Part shown: piece by piece, positions 1-7,977 of the stretch
Layout of the letters: each line of letters opens with the position of its first letter
Position numbering within the stretch: position 1 is the first letter of the stretch
Source: Pyxidicoccus xibeiensis
GTDB taxonomy: Bacteria; Myxococcota; Myxococcia; Myxococcales; Myxococcaceae
Direction of reading: 5' to 3'
Length of the DNA: 64,000 nucleotides
NCBI RefSeq assembly: GCF_024198175.1
Contig: NZ_JAJVKV010000003.1
Location: 682,001-746,000, forward strand
Notes under the pieces: generated by a model
Told to the model about the DNA's origin: nothing
Databases searched by the model: none
Seen by the model: the letters and a program-made list of their open reading frames with translations, nothing else
Program-made: the position numbers and the translations under genes

Positions 1-1
1 C

Positions 2-565
2 AACGACAAGGTGGGCCTGCACGAGCAGACGCAGCTGCAGCCCTTCGTCGAGAAGGCGCTGAACGCCCCGGTGAAGGAGACCATGCGCAAGGTGCTCAAG
101 GAGAGCATCGAGGCCTCCATCAACGCGCTGCCCTTCCCCGCCAACCTCGCCGGCCAGGCCGCGCTGAAGACGGGCCTGGTGGACGCCGCCCTGAATCCCG
201 TGGTGGACGCCGCCGCGGGCGTGTTCCGCCGCGTCGCCACCGAGCACATGATGAAGCTGGCGGTGCCCGGCGGCGCGCTGAAGATTGGCAACGATTTGCC
301 GCCGCCCGCGGGCATGGAGTCCACGCTGTTCCCGCCGCACCTGCGCTCCATCCAGAACCCGGAGCTGAAGGCGCTGCTGGGCAAGCTGGACCACAGCGCC
401 GACAGCCTCAAGGGCACGGGGGCGAAGGACTGGAGCCGCCTGGACCAGCGGATGGACTACATCATCGACCTGTTCCGCACCCGCCAGTCGGACCCGCACC
501 TGTTCGACCCGCCGTACGGCCGCACCGGCACCTATCCGCTGCCGAACGCGCCTCGCGGCAACTGA
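2..565 (+). CDS. C-terminal part of an unknown protein (cut by window start)
   Basis: The reading frame is open from the first bases (codons at 2-10 read Asn-Asp-Lys before the first possible GTG at 11) to a TGA at 563-565, so the real start lies outside the window. The visible 187 residues are mostly helical and amphipathic, rich in Ala, Leu and Lys, and end in a Pro/Gly-rich tail (PYGRTGTYPLPNAPRGN). I see no transmembrane segment, cysteine cluster or catalytic motif, and I do not recognise a family. The next gene starts 47 bases downstream on the same strand with its own ribosome binding site, so co-transcription is possible. Function unknown. Confidence 0.7.
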   Translation, partial: NDKVGLHEQTQLQPFVEKALNAPVKETMRKVLKESIEASINALPFPANLAGQAALKTGLVDAALNPVVDAAAGVFRRVATEHMMKLAVPGGALKIGNDLPPPAGMESTLFPPHLRSIQNPELKALLGKLDHSADSLKGTGAKDWSRLDQRMDYIIDLFRTRQSDPHLFDPPYGRTGTYPLPNAPRGN

Positions 566-612
566 AAACAACTGTCCTCCAGGCGTCTCACGATGCACGG
601 AGGACTTTGTAG

Positions 613-1959
613 GTGTCATGGGAGTGGCCAACGTGGGCCGCTCCCATGCACGCCATCGTCTGGTTCCTCATCATCGGGCTGCTCCTGGTCGCGATGGCGC
701 TGGGTGGCTCGGTCCTCAAGCGGCTGCCGCTGTCCACGTCCCTGCTGTACCTGGGCGTGGGCTTCGGGCTGGGGCGGCTGGGGATGGGCCACCTGGACTC
801 CCGGGAGCACGCCGCCCTGCTGGAGCGGCTCACCGAGGTGGCCGTCATCATCTCCCTCTTCAGCGCGGGGCTGAAGCTGCGCCGCCCGCTGAAGGACTCC
901 GAGTGGCGCGTGTCCCTGCGGCTGGCCCTGGGCGCCATGGTGCTGACCGTGGCCCTGCTGGCGCTGGTGGGCGTCACCGCGCTGGGCCTTCCGCTGGGCG
1001 CGGCGGTGCTGCTGGGCGCCATCCTCTCCCCCACCGACCCGGTGCTCGCCTCGGACGTGCAGGTGTCCGACACGCACGACCCGGACCGGCTGCGCTTCGG
1101 CCTCACCGGCGAGGCAGGCCTCAACGACGGCAGCGCCTTTCCGTTCGTCATGCTCGGCCTGGGGCTGCTGGGCCTGCACGAGGTGGGGGCGGGGCTGTGG
1201 CGCTGGGTGGCGCTGGACGTGCTGTGGGCCACGGCGGCGGGGCTGGGCGTGGGCACCCTGCTGGGGAACCAGGTGGGCCGGCTGGTGCTCTACCTGCGCA
1301 AGCACCACCGCGAGGCCACCGGGCTGGACGAGCTGCTGGCCCTGGGGCTCATCGCGCTCTCCTATGGCGCGGCGCTGCTGGTGAAGGGCTACGGCTTCCT
1401 CGCGGTGTTCGCCGCCGGGCTGGCGCTGCGGCGCATCGAGCGGAAGCACACCGGCTCGCGCCCCGCGAAGGAGGTGGAGGACGCGGCCCGGAGCAAGGAC
1501 CAGATTGAGGCGGCCACCAGCCCGGAGCATGCGCCGGCCTACATGGCCAACGCGGTGCTCGGCTTCAACCAGGCGCTGGAGCGCATCTGCGAGGTGGCGG
1601 TGGTGGTGGTGCTGGGGCTGCTGCTGGCCTCGACGCCCTTCCCCCAGGAGGTGCTGTGGCTGGCGCCCCTGCTCTTCTTCGTCCTGCGGCCCCTCTCGGT
1701 GGCCATCTCCCTGGCGGGAGCGCCGACGAGCCGCCACCAGCGGGTGCTGATGGGCTGGTTCGGCGTGCGGGGCATCGGCTCGCTCTACTACCTCTATTAC
1801 GTCCTCGAGCACGGCGTGGAGGGCGCGCTCGCCAGCAAGCTCGTGTCACTCGTCCTCTGGGTGGTGACGGTGTCCATCATCGTCCACGGCATCTCCGTCA
1901 CGCCGCTGATGAAGCGCTACGAGCAGCGCCCCGAGAAGCAACGGGAAGCCGCCTCGTGA
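613..1959 (+). CDS. CPA1-family sodium/proton antiporter (NhaP-like)
   Basis: 448-residue inner-membrane exchanger that would swap cytoplasmic Na+ or K+ for external H+. About twelve hydrophobic segments run through it. The CPA1 ion-binding signature is present: SPTDPVLASDV around residues 140-150, followed by GEAGLNDGSAFPFV around 165-180, which carries the conserved Asn-Asp pair of the fifth and sixth helices. The start is taken as GTG at 613 because GGAGGA (599-604) sits 8 bases before it. ATG at 646 is an alternative but has no such site. The C-terminus is short, with no RCK/TrkA-C domain, so cytoplasmic nucleotide regulation is not evident. It converges with the sigma54 activator gene, leaving 15 bases between the stop codons. 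Exact ion preference cannot be read from sequence. Confidence 0.9.
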   Translation: MSWEWPTWAAPMHAIVWFLIIGLLLVAMALGGSVLKRLPLSTSLLYLGVGFGLGRLGMGHLDSREHAALLERLTEVAVIISLFSAGLKLRRPLKDSEWRVSLRLALGAMVLTVALLALVGVTALGLPLGAAVLLGAILSPTDPVLASDVQVSDTHDPDRLRFGLTGEAGLNDGSAFPFVMLGLGLLGLHEVGAGLWRWVALDVLWATAAGLGVGTLLGNQVGRLVLYLRKHHREATGLDELLALGLIALSYGAALLVKGYGFLAVFAAGLALRRIERKHTGSRPAKEVEDAARSKDQIEAATSPEHAPAYMANAVLGFNQALERICEVAVVVVLGLLLASTPFPQEVLWLAPLLFFVLRPLSVAISLAGAPTSRHQRVLMGWFGVRGIGSLYYLYYVLEHGVEGALASKLVSLVLWVVTVSIIVHGISVTPLMKRYEQRPEKQREAAS

Positions 1960-1974
1960 CGCGCCGGGCGCCGC

Positions 1975-3582
1975 TCACACCTCGTCCACGACGAACTGCT
2001 CCAGCCGGGCGATGCCCAGCTTCTTCATCCGGCTCTGCAACGTGGACGGCTTGAGGCCCAGCAGCGCCGCGGCCCCGCCCGGCCCGTAGACGCGGCCCCG
2101 CGTCAGCGCCAGTACCCGGATGATGTGCTCGCGCTGCACCGCCGCCAGCGTGGGCACCGCGCCCTGCTTCAAGGGCGCGTCCGGCACGGGCGCCTCCGCC
2201 GCCGCCCCCTCCACCGGAGCGGGCCTGGGCGCCGCGCCGCGCACCGGCAGGTCGAACGAGGCCGGCCCCAGCTCCGTGCCCTTCGTCAGGATGGTGGCGC
2301 GCTCCAGCGCGTTGGCCAGCTCGCGCAGGTTGCCCGGCCAGTCATACGCCTCCAGCCGTGCCAGCCCCGCCGGCGACACCCGCATGCCCCGCCGGCCCAT
2401 GCGCCGCGCCTGCTCCTCCAGGAGGAAGGCGCACAGCTGCGGCAAGTCCTCGCGCCGCTCGCGCAGGGGCGGCAGCCGCAGCGGGAAGACGCTCAGCCGG
2501 TAGTAGAGGTCCTCGCGGAAGCGCTTCTGCGCAATGGCCTGCTGCAGCTCCACGTGCGTGGCCGCGAGGATGCGCACGTCCGCGCGCACCGTCTTGTCGC
2601 TGCCCACCGGCTCGAAGGTCTTCTCCTGCAGCGCGCGCAGCAGCTTCGCCTGCAGCTCCACCGGTAGCTCGCCCACCTCGTCCAGGAGCAGCGTGCCCCC
2701 GTGCGCCATCTGGAAGCGCCCCGCCCGGTCCTTCGTGGCGCCGGTGAAGGCGCCCTTCACGTGGCCGAACAGCTCGCTCTCCAGGAGCCCCGCCGGAATC
2801 GCCGCGCAGTTGAGCGTGACGAAGGGCTGGTCCGCGCGCGGGCTCCACCGGTGGATGGCCCGCGCCAGCCGCTCCTTGCCCGTGCCCGTCTCGCCCGTAA
2901 TCAGCACCGGCGTGTCCGTCTCCGCCACCTGCCGCGCGCGCCGCGCGAGGTCTCTCATCGTCGGGCTGAGCGACGTCTCGAGGATGCCCTCCGAGTCCCC
3001 GCCCAGCTGCGACTCCAGCAGCTTCGCGTGCTCGTGGTCCTGCCGGTGCATCCGCTCGAAGGTCGCGCGCTGCTCCGCGGCCTGCAGCGCCGTGGCCAGC
3101 ATCTGCCCGTACACCTCCACCAGGTCCACCACCGGCTGCGGGTACGTCTCACACTCGGCGCGGTCCAGGGACAGCACGCCGTAGCAGCGCTCGCCCGCGC
3201 ACAGCGGCACCACCATGCACGAGTGCCCGGGCGGCAAGTCCAGCACGCCGTCGAACGGGTCCCCGTCTCCGTGCGCGTGGTCCTCCTCCGTGAAGGCCCG
3301 CGCGCGCCGCGTCTCCAGCGCCTGGCGCAGCGAGGGGAACTCCGTGAGGTTCAGCGCATGCTGCCGCACCTTCGCGTTGGCCAGCGGACCGCGCGCCGCC
3401 ACGGCCACCAGCCGCCCGTCCTTCAAGAGGAAGAGCGTGGCCAGGTCGAAGCGCACCACCCGCGTCAGCCAGTCCAGTCCTCGACGGAGCAGCTCACCCA
3501 CCGCGTCTTCCGAGGTTGCCAGCTCGACCAGGTCCCGAGCATCCTTCGCGCCGTCGATAGAGCCTGAAAGTTCATCCGACAT
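1975..3582 (-). CDS. GAF-domain sigma54-dependent activator (enhancer-binding protein)
   Basis: 535-residue NtrC-type transcription activator of sigma54 RNA polymerase. A GAF sensory domain (about residues 25-170) is followed by an AAA+ domain with Walker A GETGTGKE (230-237), the sigma54-contacting loop GAFTGA (277-282) and [13 protein letters not shown] as Walker B. A C-terminal Fis-type helix-turn-helix ends the protein. There is no receiver domain, so activity is probably set by a ligand or redox state sensed by GAF. The start is ATG 3582. An in-frame GTG at 3648 would add 22 codons, but that stretch is AT-rich at third positions and looks like promoter DNA. The gene is divergent from ahpC, whose promoter has a sigma54 -24/-12 element, so the simplest inference is that this protein activates ahpC-ahpD under peroxide stress. 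Confidence 0.92.
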   Translation of the reverse strand: MSDELSGSIDGAKDARDLVELATSEDAVGELLRRGLDWLTRVVRFDLATLFLLKDGRLVAVAARGPLANAKVRQHALNLTEFPSLRQALETRRARAFTEEDHAHGDGDPFDGVLDLPPGHSCMVVPLCAGERCYGVLSLDRAECETYPQPVVDLVEVYGQMLATALQAAEQRATFERMHRQDHEHAKLLESQLGGDSEGILETSLSPTMRDLARRARQVAETDTPVLITGETGTGKERLARAIHRWSPRADQPFVTLNCAAIPAGLLESELFGHVKGAFTGATKDRAGRFQMAHGGTLLLDEVGELPVELQAKLLRALQEKTFEPVGSDKTVRADVRILAATHVELQQAIAQKRFREDLYYRLSVFPLRLPPLRERREDLPQLCAFLLEEQARRMGRRGMRVSPAGLARLEAYDWPGNLRELANALERATILTKGTELGPASFDLPVRGAAPRPAPVEGAAAEAPVPDAPLKQGAVPTLAAVQREHIIRVLALTRGRVYGPGGAAALLGLKPSTLQSRMKKLGIARLEQFVVDEV

Positions 3583-3713
3583 GACGTACGAATAATAGCG
3601 CTCCACCGAAATTGCAGTGGCGCGGGTCACCGAGATTTCGTTATTCACCGGCCCGGCGACACCGGCCAGTCGGGGGATGGGCTCAACCCCCTGGAATCAC
3701 AGAAGGCATTGAC

Positions 3714-3729
3714 TGGCACGGGGTCTGCT
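3714..3729 (+). promoter_or_regulatory. Sigma54 (-24/-12) promoter of ahpC
   Basis: TGGCACGGGGTCTGCT matches the sigma54 consensus TGGCACG-N4-TTGCW with a single mismatch (CTGC for TTGC). The invariant GG (3715-3716) and GC (3727-3728) are exactly 10 bases apart. Transcription would start near 3739-3741, about 60 bases before the ahpC ATG. The neighbouring divergent gene encodes a sigma54 activator, which fits. Confidence 0.85.
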
Positions 3730-3800
3730 TTACCAGTAAGCACAACTCACTTCCCAGGGGGCAGCCGAGCAGGCGGCCCCCACCCCCCAAAGGAGTCGTA

Positions 3801-4355
3801 ATGCTGACCGTTGGCGACAAGATCCCGAACTTCAAGGTGAAGGCCACCGTGTCCCTGGAGAAGGGCAAGGAGTTCGCGGACATCACGAACGAGACCTACA
3901 AGGGCAAGTGGCTGGTGCTGTTTGCCTGGCCGAAGGACTTCACCTTCATCTGCCCGACGGAGATCGCGGAGTTCGGCAAGAAGAACAAGGACTTCGCCGA
4001 CCGCGACGCGCAGGTGCTGGGCCTGAGCACGGACAGCGAGTTCGTGCACCACGCGTGGCGCACGCACCACCCGGACCTCAAGGGCCTGCCCTTCCCCATG
4101 CTGGCGGACCTGAAGCACGAGCTGTGCAACGCGCTGGGCATCCTCCACAAGGAGGAGGGCGTGGCGCTGCGCGCGACGTTCATCGCGGACCCCGAGGGCA
4201 TCATCCGCCACGTGACGGTGAACGACCTGTCCGTGGGCCGCAACGTCTCCGAGACGGTGCGCACGCTGGACGCGCTCCAGACGGACGAGCTGTGCCCCTG
4301 CAACTGGACCAAGGGTGAGGAGACCCTGACCCAGAAGCTGGCGAAGGCGGGGTAA
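3801..4355 (+). CDS. ahpC: Alkyl hydroperoxide reductase AhpC (mycobacterial-type peroxiredoxin)
   Basis: 184-residue cytosolic peroxiredoxin that reduces H2O2, organic hydroperoxides and peroxynitrite. The peroxidatic cysteine is Cys51 in FTFICPTEI. The C-terminal DELCPCNWTKGEETL places Cys165 and Cys167 in a CxC pair, an arrangement like the three-cysteine AhpC of Mycobacterium rather than the two-cysteine enterobacterial form. The start at ATG 3801 is fixed by AAAGGAG (3789-3795) and the family N-terminus. ahpD follows after 6 bases, so the two are almost certainly co-transcribed from the sigma54 promoter at 3714-3729. As in Mycobacterium, AhpD rather than AhpF is the likely electron donor; no ahpF is in the window. 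Confidence 0.95.
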   Translation: MLTVGDKIPNFKVKATVSLEKGKEFADITNETYKGKWLVLFAWPKDFTFICPTEIAEFGKKNKDFADRDAQVLGLSTDSEFVHHAWRTHHPDLKGLPFPMLADLKHELCNALGILHKEEGVALRATFIADPEGIIRHVTVNDLSVGRNVSETVRTLDALQTDELCPCNWTKGEETLTQKLAKAG

Positions 4356-4361
4356 GCAACC

Positions 4362-4886
4362 ATGGCCTCGCTCGAAGTCGTCCGCAGCGAGCTCGCGGAC
4401 GCCCACAAGGACACCCGCCTCAACCTCCAGGCCGTCCTGGAGGGTGGCAGCCTCACCCCGGAGCAGCGCTGGGGCGTGGCCGTGGCATCCGCCTACGCCG
4501 TTCGGAACGAGCGGCTGAAGGAGGCGATGCTGAATGAGGCGAAGAAGGCCCTCGCGAACCCGGAGCCGGTCATCGAAGACGCGCGCGCCGCGGCGTCGTT
4601 GATGGCGATGAACAACGTCTACTACCGCTTCCGCCACATGATCGGGAAGGAGTCCTACTCGACCAAGCGCGCCGGACTGCGGATGAACAGGCTCGCGCAG
4701 GTGCTGACGAACAAGGTGGACTTCGAGCTGGTCTGCCTCGCGGTCAGCGCCATCAACGGCTGCGAGATGTGCATGCAGTCCCACGAGAAGGTCGTCCTCG
4801 AGGGCGGCCTCTCCGAGGACCAGGTGCACGACGCCGTCCGGGTCGCCGCGGTCATCCACGCGGCGGCGGTGGGCCTGGAGTCTTAA
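4362..4886 (+). CDS. ahpD: Alkylhydroperoxidase AhpD (carboxymuconolactone decarboxylase fold)
   Basis: 174-residue all-helical protein, close to the 177 residues of the mycobacterial enzyme. The redox centre is NGCEMCMQSHE: Cys134 and Cys137 with His141, and Glu122 upstream in DFELVCLA, matching the Glu/Cys/Cys/His proton relay of the AhpD family. It should pass electrons from dihydrolipoamide-linked metabolism to AhpC and may have weak peroxidase activity itself. The ATG lies 6 bases after the ahpC stop, with no strong ribosome binding site of its own, so translational coupling is likely. A stem-loop ending in TTTT follows at 4923-4958. Confidence 0.95.
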   Translation: MASLEVVRSELADAHKDTRLNLQAVLEGGSLTPEQRWGVAVASAYAVRNERLKEAMLNEAKKALANPEPVIEDARAAASLMAMNNVYYRFRHMIGKESYSTKRAGLRMNRLAQVLTNKVDFELVCLAVSAINGCEMCMQSHEKVVLEGGLSEDQVHDAVRVAAVIHAAAVGLES

Positions 4887-4922
4887 GCCCTCCTGTCGCG
4901 AGACATTGCCGCAGATTCAAGA

Positions 4923-4958
4923 CGCCCTCCGGTGGAAACACCGGGGGGCGCTCCTTTT
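4923..4958 (+). terminator. Rho-independent terminator after ahpCD
   Basis: A 12-bp stem (4923-4934 with 4939-4950, one G-U pair) closed by a GAAA tetraloop (4935-4938) is followed by CTCCTTTT. It separates ahpC-ahpD from dps and could either end transcription or attenuate it before dps. Confidence 0.85.
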
Positions 4959-5015
4959 GCGGGCTCCAGGCATCTGAACTGGCAAACGCCAAAGAGAGAA
5001 CGAAAGGACATCACC

Positions 5016-5492
5016 ATGTACCGCAGCCCCAGCCCCCTTCCCGAGAAGGCCCGCTCCGCCATCGCCGAGTCCCTCAACCAGCGCCTGGCTGACGGCCTGG
5101 ACCTGCACTCGCAAATCAAGGTCGCCCACTGGAACATCAAGGGCCCGCAGTTCGCCGCGCTCCACCCGCTGTTCGAGACGTTCGCGGTGAGCCTGGCCAA
5201 CCACAACGACTCCATCGCCGAGCGCGCGGTGACGCTGGGCGCGAAGGCGTACGGCATCAGCCGCCACGTGGGAAAGACGAGCCGCCTGCCGGAGTATCCG
5301 CAGGAGACCACGCGTGACATGGAGCACGTGAAGCTCCTGGCCGAGCGGCTGGAGGTCTACCTCGACGGCCTGCGCCAGAGCCGCAAGACGTTCGAGGAGC
5401 ACCAGGACACCGACTCGGTGGACCTCGTCACCGGCATCATCACCGAGTTCGAGAAGCACGCCTGGTTCCTGCGCGCGTCGCTGGAAGGCTGA
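5016..5492 (+). CDS. dps: Dps-family ferritin (DNA protection during starvation)
   Basis: 158-residue ferritin-fold protein expected to form a 12-subunit shell that oxidises Fe(II) with H2O2 and may bind DNA. The inter-subunit ferroxidase signature is clear: HSQIKVAHWNIKG (first His and the HW pair), then FAVSLANHNDSIAERAVTLG with the conserved His, Asp and Glu. The start at ATG 5016 has AAAGGA at 5003-5008 and gives the usual family length; the frame is open upstream to 4932 but that part is not conserved-looking. It lies 58 bases past the ahpCD terminator and may have its own promoter. Together the three genes make a peroxide and iron defence group. Confidence 0.93.
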   Translation: MYRSPSPLPEKARSAIAESLNQRLADGLDLHSQIKVAHWNIKGPQFAALHPLFETFAVSLANHNDSIAERAVTLGAKAYGISRHVGKTSRLPEYPQETTRDMEHVKLLAERLEVYLDGLRQSRKTFEEHQDTDSVDLVTGIITEFEKHAWFLRASLEG

Positions 5493-5569
5493 GCGACACG
5501 GCACGGGTGGGGCGCCGCGCACCCGGGCACGTCCGCCCGGAGTGTGCAGCGCCCTTCACGCACCTGGGG

Positions 5570-5596
5570 TGGCCCGTCAGGGGCCATTTCCCCTCT
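5570..5596 (+). terminator. Possible terminator after dps
   Basis: TGGCCC (5570-5575) pairs with GGGCCA (5581-5586) around a 5-base loop, followed by TTTCCCCTCTT. The stem is short and the T-run is interrupted, so this is a moderate call. Confidence 0.45.
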
Positions 5597-5693
5597 TCTC
5601 GCGGGGTTGCGGGAGGGCATGGGGGTTGCTCTTTCACCGGGGCAGGGCCCGCCGCGAAGATGCGGTGAGAGGCCTCACCTTGGAGGAGCGCCC

Positions 5694-6503
5694 ATGCGAC
5701 GCATCGCCCTTGTCTCTCTCACCGCCGTCCTCGCCGCTGCCTGTGGCGCGGAGAAGCCCACGCAGGAAGAAGTGGACGCCGCCCGCGCCAAGGTGGAGAG
5801 CGCGGTGGCCGCCGCGCACCTGGCGCGCGGTGCGCTGGAGGTGCTGGGCGTGTTCCCCGTGTACACGTGCGGCGAGCCCCGGCGCTCCTTCGTGGGCAGG
5901 GCGGCGGAGGGCGTGCATGCGAAGTACGCGTGCGCCACCGCCACAGTGGAGACGATGGACAGCGTGACGGACGCGGTGGTGCTCACCTTCGACCAGCGTG
6001 GCTGTGAGATTCACGGCCTGCGCTTCACCGGGCAGGTGGCCTTCCAGTACCGCGGCGGCGAGGACCTGATGGAGGTGCACGCGGACCTGCGCGGGCTGGC
6101 GGTGGACGGGCACACGCTCCAGGCGGAGGTGGGCTACGGCACCTGTGGCGACGAGACGCGCCTGTTCGCGGAGGTGGAGGGCGGCGTGCCGGGCCGTGCC
6201 GGCCACACCTTCCACATCGACGGCCGGGTGGGCCTGCGCGGCGGCGTGCCGGTGATTGGCGGCTCGGAGCTGGTGCTGGACGGCCCCGGTGAGCTGAAGG
6301 GCCCCGAAGGCACCGACCGGCTCACCCTCACCTCGCTGCTCTACGACGTGGGCCAGTACCTGCCCAAGGAGGGCACCGCCGTGCTGGAGACGGCGGACGG
6401 CCACCGCATGGAGGCCCGCTTCCAGGAGGTGCTGTGGCGCGTGGGCAAGGTGGAGGTCACCATCGACGACAAGGAGCCGGTGACGGTCCCCATCGTCCGC
6501 TAG
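5694..6503 (+). CDS. Putative lipoprotein of unknown function
   Basis: 269 residues. The N-terminus MRRIALVSLTAVLAAAC is a short signal peptide with a probable lipidation cysteine at 17, followed by a Lys/Glu/Ala-rich helix (about 20-50). The remainder looks beta-rich with three further cysteines (in VYTCGEP, KYACAT, RGCEIHG) and a fourth in GYGTCGDET, so disulphides in the periplasm are plausible. I recognise no family. The start ATG 5694 has GGAGGA at 5682-5687. Its TAG stop shares the four bases CTAG (6500-6503) with the TAG of the convergent SRPBCC gene. Confidence 0.85.
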   Translation: MRRIALVSLTAVLAAACGAEKPTQEEVDAARAKVESAVAAAHLARGALEVLGVFPVYTCGEPRRSFVGRAAEGVHAKYACATATVETMDSVTDAVVLTFDQRGCEIHGLRFTGQVAFQYRGGEDLMEVHADLRGLAVDGHTLQAEVGYGTCGDETRLFAEVEGGVPGRAGHTFHIDGRVGLRGGVPVIGGSELVLDGPGELKGPEGTDRLTLTSLLYDVGQYLPKEGTAVLETADGHRMEARFQEVLWRVGKVEVTIDDKEPVTVPIVR

Positions 6504-7012
6504 GACGGCCCCCGGGCCTTCGCCGCGTGCAGCCGGTAGGACGTGGCGAGCTCGCCCCACCAGCGCCCCATCCACGCGATGAACTCCGACGCCTCCAGCC
6601 CATGACGCACGGGATGCGTGGGCGCCAGCGCGTCCCAGCCCCGGTGCTCCAGGACGACGCGCGTCCCACCGGAGGCCGGCTCGAAGCGGACCTCCACCTC
6701 GGTGACTTCACCGGGAACGAAGGCCCGGGCGCGCCACTCGAAGACGAGGCGCGCGCCGGGCTCCCAGACGAGCACGCGCCCGACTTCGTACGCGTCCCCG
6801 GTGGCGTCGTCGAACACCTCGAGGAGCCGGCCACCCGCCCGGCCCTCGAAGCGCAGCACGCCGTTGCGCGCCCCGCCGAAGCGATAGCGCGGCCCCTGCT
6901 TCCACCAGAGGTCGGTCTCCTGGGTGAAGACCTCGAAGGCGTCGTCGGGCTCCACGGCGACGAAGGTGGTGACGCGGGCGCGGTCCGCGATGCCGGGCTG
7001 CCGGGCCGTCAT
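6500..7012 (-). CDS. SRPBCC/AHSA1-family START-like protein
   Basis: 170 residues with the helix-grip (START/Bet v1) fold of the Activator-of-Hsp90 homologue group. Features include VTTFVAVEPDDAFEVFTQETDLWW near the N-terminus, the central GVLRFEGRAGGRLLEVF, and a terminal EFIAWMGRWWGELATSYR helix. Such proteins bind hydrophobic ligands and are very often paired with an ArsR regulator. Here the ATG (7012-7010) overlaps the ArsR stop by 4 bases (ATGA), with AAGGGGAAG upstream. It is the last gene of the VOC-ArsR-SRPBCC operon. The substrate is unknown. Confidence 0.9.
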   Translation of the reverse strand: MTARQPGIADRARVTTFVAVEPDDAFEVFTQETDLWWKQGPRYRFGGARNGVLRFEGRAGGRLLEVFDDATGDAYEVGRVLVWEPGARLVFEWRARAFVPGEVTEVEVRFEPASGGTRVVLEHRGWDALAPTHPVRHGLEASEFIAWMGRWWGELATSYRLHAAKARGPS

Positions 7013-7362
7013 GGACGCTTCCCCTTCCGGGTCCGCTCCGCATGGGCCTTGAAGGCGCCCAGCTGGTCTTCCCAGTAGGCCTCCACCTCGTCGAGCCAGA
7101 CGCGCAGCGCCGCGAAGGGCTCCGGGCACAGGCGGTAGACGCGCACGCGCGCGTCGTCCTCGAGCGAGTCCTCCTCCACGAGCCCCGTCTTGCGCAGCAC
7201 GCGCAGGTGCCGGCTCATCGCCGGAGGGCTCATCTCGAAGGCGTCCGCCAGCTCGCCGGCGCGGCGCGGCTGCTTGCGCAAGAGGTCGACCACGCCGCGG
7301 CGCGTGGGGTCGGCCAGCGCCGCGAGCGTGCGGTCCAGGTTCGTCGGGGTGGAGGGCTGCAT
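7009..7362 (-). CDS. ArsR-family winged-helix repressor
   Basis: 117 residues. The winged helix spans about residues 10-90: ALADPTRRGVVDLLRKQPR, then the recognition region AFEMSPPAMSRHLRVLRKTG and the wing DSLEDDARVRVYRL. No CxC or paired metal ligands of classical arsenic/zinc sensors are present, which places it in the SRPBCC-associated non-metal ArsR group. ATG 7362 is chosen because upstream codons overlap the VOC stop (7377-7379); 14 bases separate the genes. It probably represses its own operon by binding the palindromes at 7844-7885. Confidence 0.92.
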   Translation of the reverse strand: MQPSTPTNLDRTLAALADPTRRGVVDLLRKQPRRAGELADAFEMSPPAMSRHLRVLRKTGLVEEDSLEDDARVRVYRLCPEPFAALRVWLDEVEAYWEDQLGAFKAHAERTRKGKRP

Positions 7363-7376
7363 GGCGTGGCCTGCTT

Positions 7377-7808
7377 CTACTTCTTCGCGCCCGTCAGCTG
7401 CTGGGTGAACCACCAGCGGTGGCCCTCGGGGTCCTCGGCGCCGTAGCTCCGGTTGGTGCCCCAGTCCTCGCCGTAGTCCTTCGTCTCCGGCTCCTGCCAC
7501 ACCTTCGCGCCGGCCGTGCGGGCCCGGGCGCAGTGCGCATCCACGTCGTCCACGTAGACCTGGAGGTAGCTCGTGTTGGACCCGCTCATCGAGCGCGGGC
7601 TGCGGTGCGGCGGCTTGTTGGCCGAGTTCACCATGATGACGCCGTCTCCGAACACCAGCTCGGAGTGGACGACCTCTCCGGCCGCCCCTTCAATCTTCAG
7701 GCGCGTCTCGAAGCCGAAAGCACGGCCCAGCCACTCAATGGCGGCGTGGGCGTCATCGTAGAAGACACCGGGTGTGATTCGGGGCCAACCCTCGGGCGTT
7801 TTCCTCAT
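7377..7808 (-). CDS. VOC-superfamily protein (glyoxalase/bleomycin-resistance fold)
   Basis: 143 residues with the vicinal-oxygen-chelate fold. It starts with WPRITPGVFYDDAHAAIEWL and has a YLQVYVDDVDAHCARARTAG middle strand-helix. It ends with GAEDPEGHRWWFTQQL, typical of the PhnB-like/AHSA1-linked VOC group. ATG 7808 has GGGAG placed 7 bases before it. It is first in a three-gene operon with an ArsR repressor and a SRPBCC protein, a combination usual for small-molecule sensing or detoxification. The reaction cannot be named from sequence. Confidence 0.88.
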   Translation of the reverse strand: MRKTPEGWPRITPGVFYDDAHAAIEWLGRAFGFETRLKIEGAAGEVVHSELVFGDGVIMVNSANKPPHRSPRSMSGSNTSYLQVYVDDVDAHCARARTAGAKVWQEPETKDYGEDWGTNRSYGAEDPEGHRWWFTQQLTGAKK

Positions 7809-7843
7809 GGCGCGACTCCCTTCCCGCGGTGCGCGGGGAAACC

Positions 7844-7885
7844 AGTTCATGAACTATTCGGGCAATAGTTAACGCTGACGTTAAC
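7844..7885 (-). promoter_or_regulatory. Three overlapping palindromes: likely ArsR operator/promoter
   Basis: In a 42-base AT-rich island upstream of the VOC gene there are three perfect dyads: AGTTCATGAACT (7844-7855), AACTATTcgggcAATAGTT (7852-7870) and GTTAACGctgaCGTTAAC (7868-7885). They share ends, so they form a continuous array 36-77 bases before the VOC start codon, where a repressor would block the promoter. Confidence 0.7.
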
Positions 7886-7977
7886 CACTGTCAAGCCACG
7901 GGCCTGCCGGGGGCCGGGGCCCCTGCTGCCTCCAGGGACGGGGCGCGGGCGCCCGAGTTCCGCTAGGGTGTCCGCCC

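Noticed and set aside
3583-3648. 22-codon N-terminal extension of the sigma54 activator from GTG 3648
   Set aside because: The stretch is unusually AT-rich, especially at third positions, has no ribosome binding site and looks like promoter DNA.
3672-3691. GGGGG...CCCCC dyad before the ahpC sigma54 promoter as an activator-binding site
   Set aside because: It is too short, too simple in base composition and too close to the -24 element to count as an upstream activator sequence.
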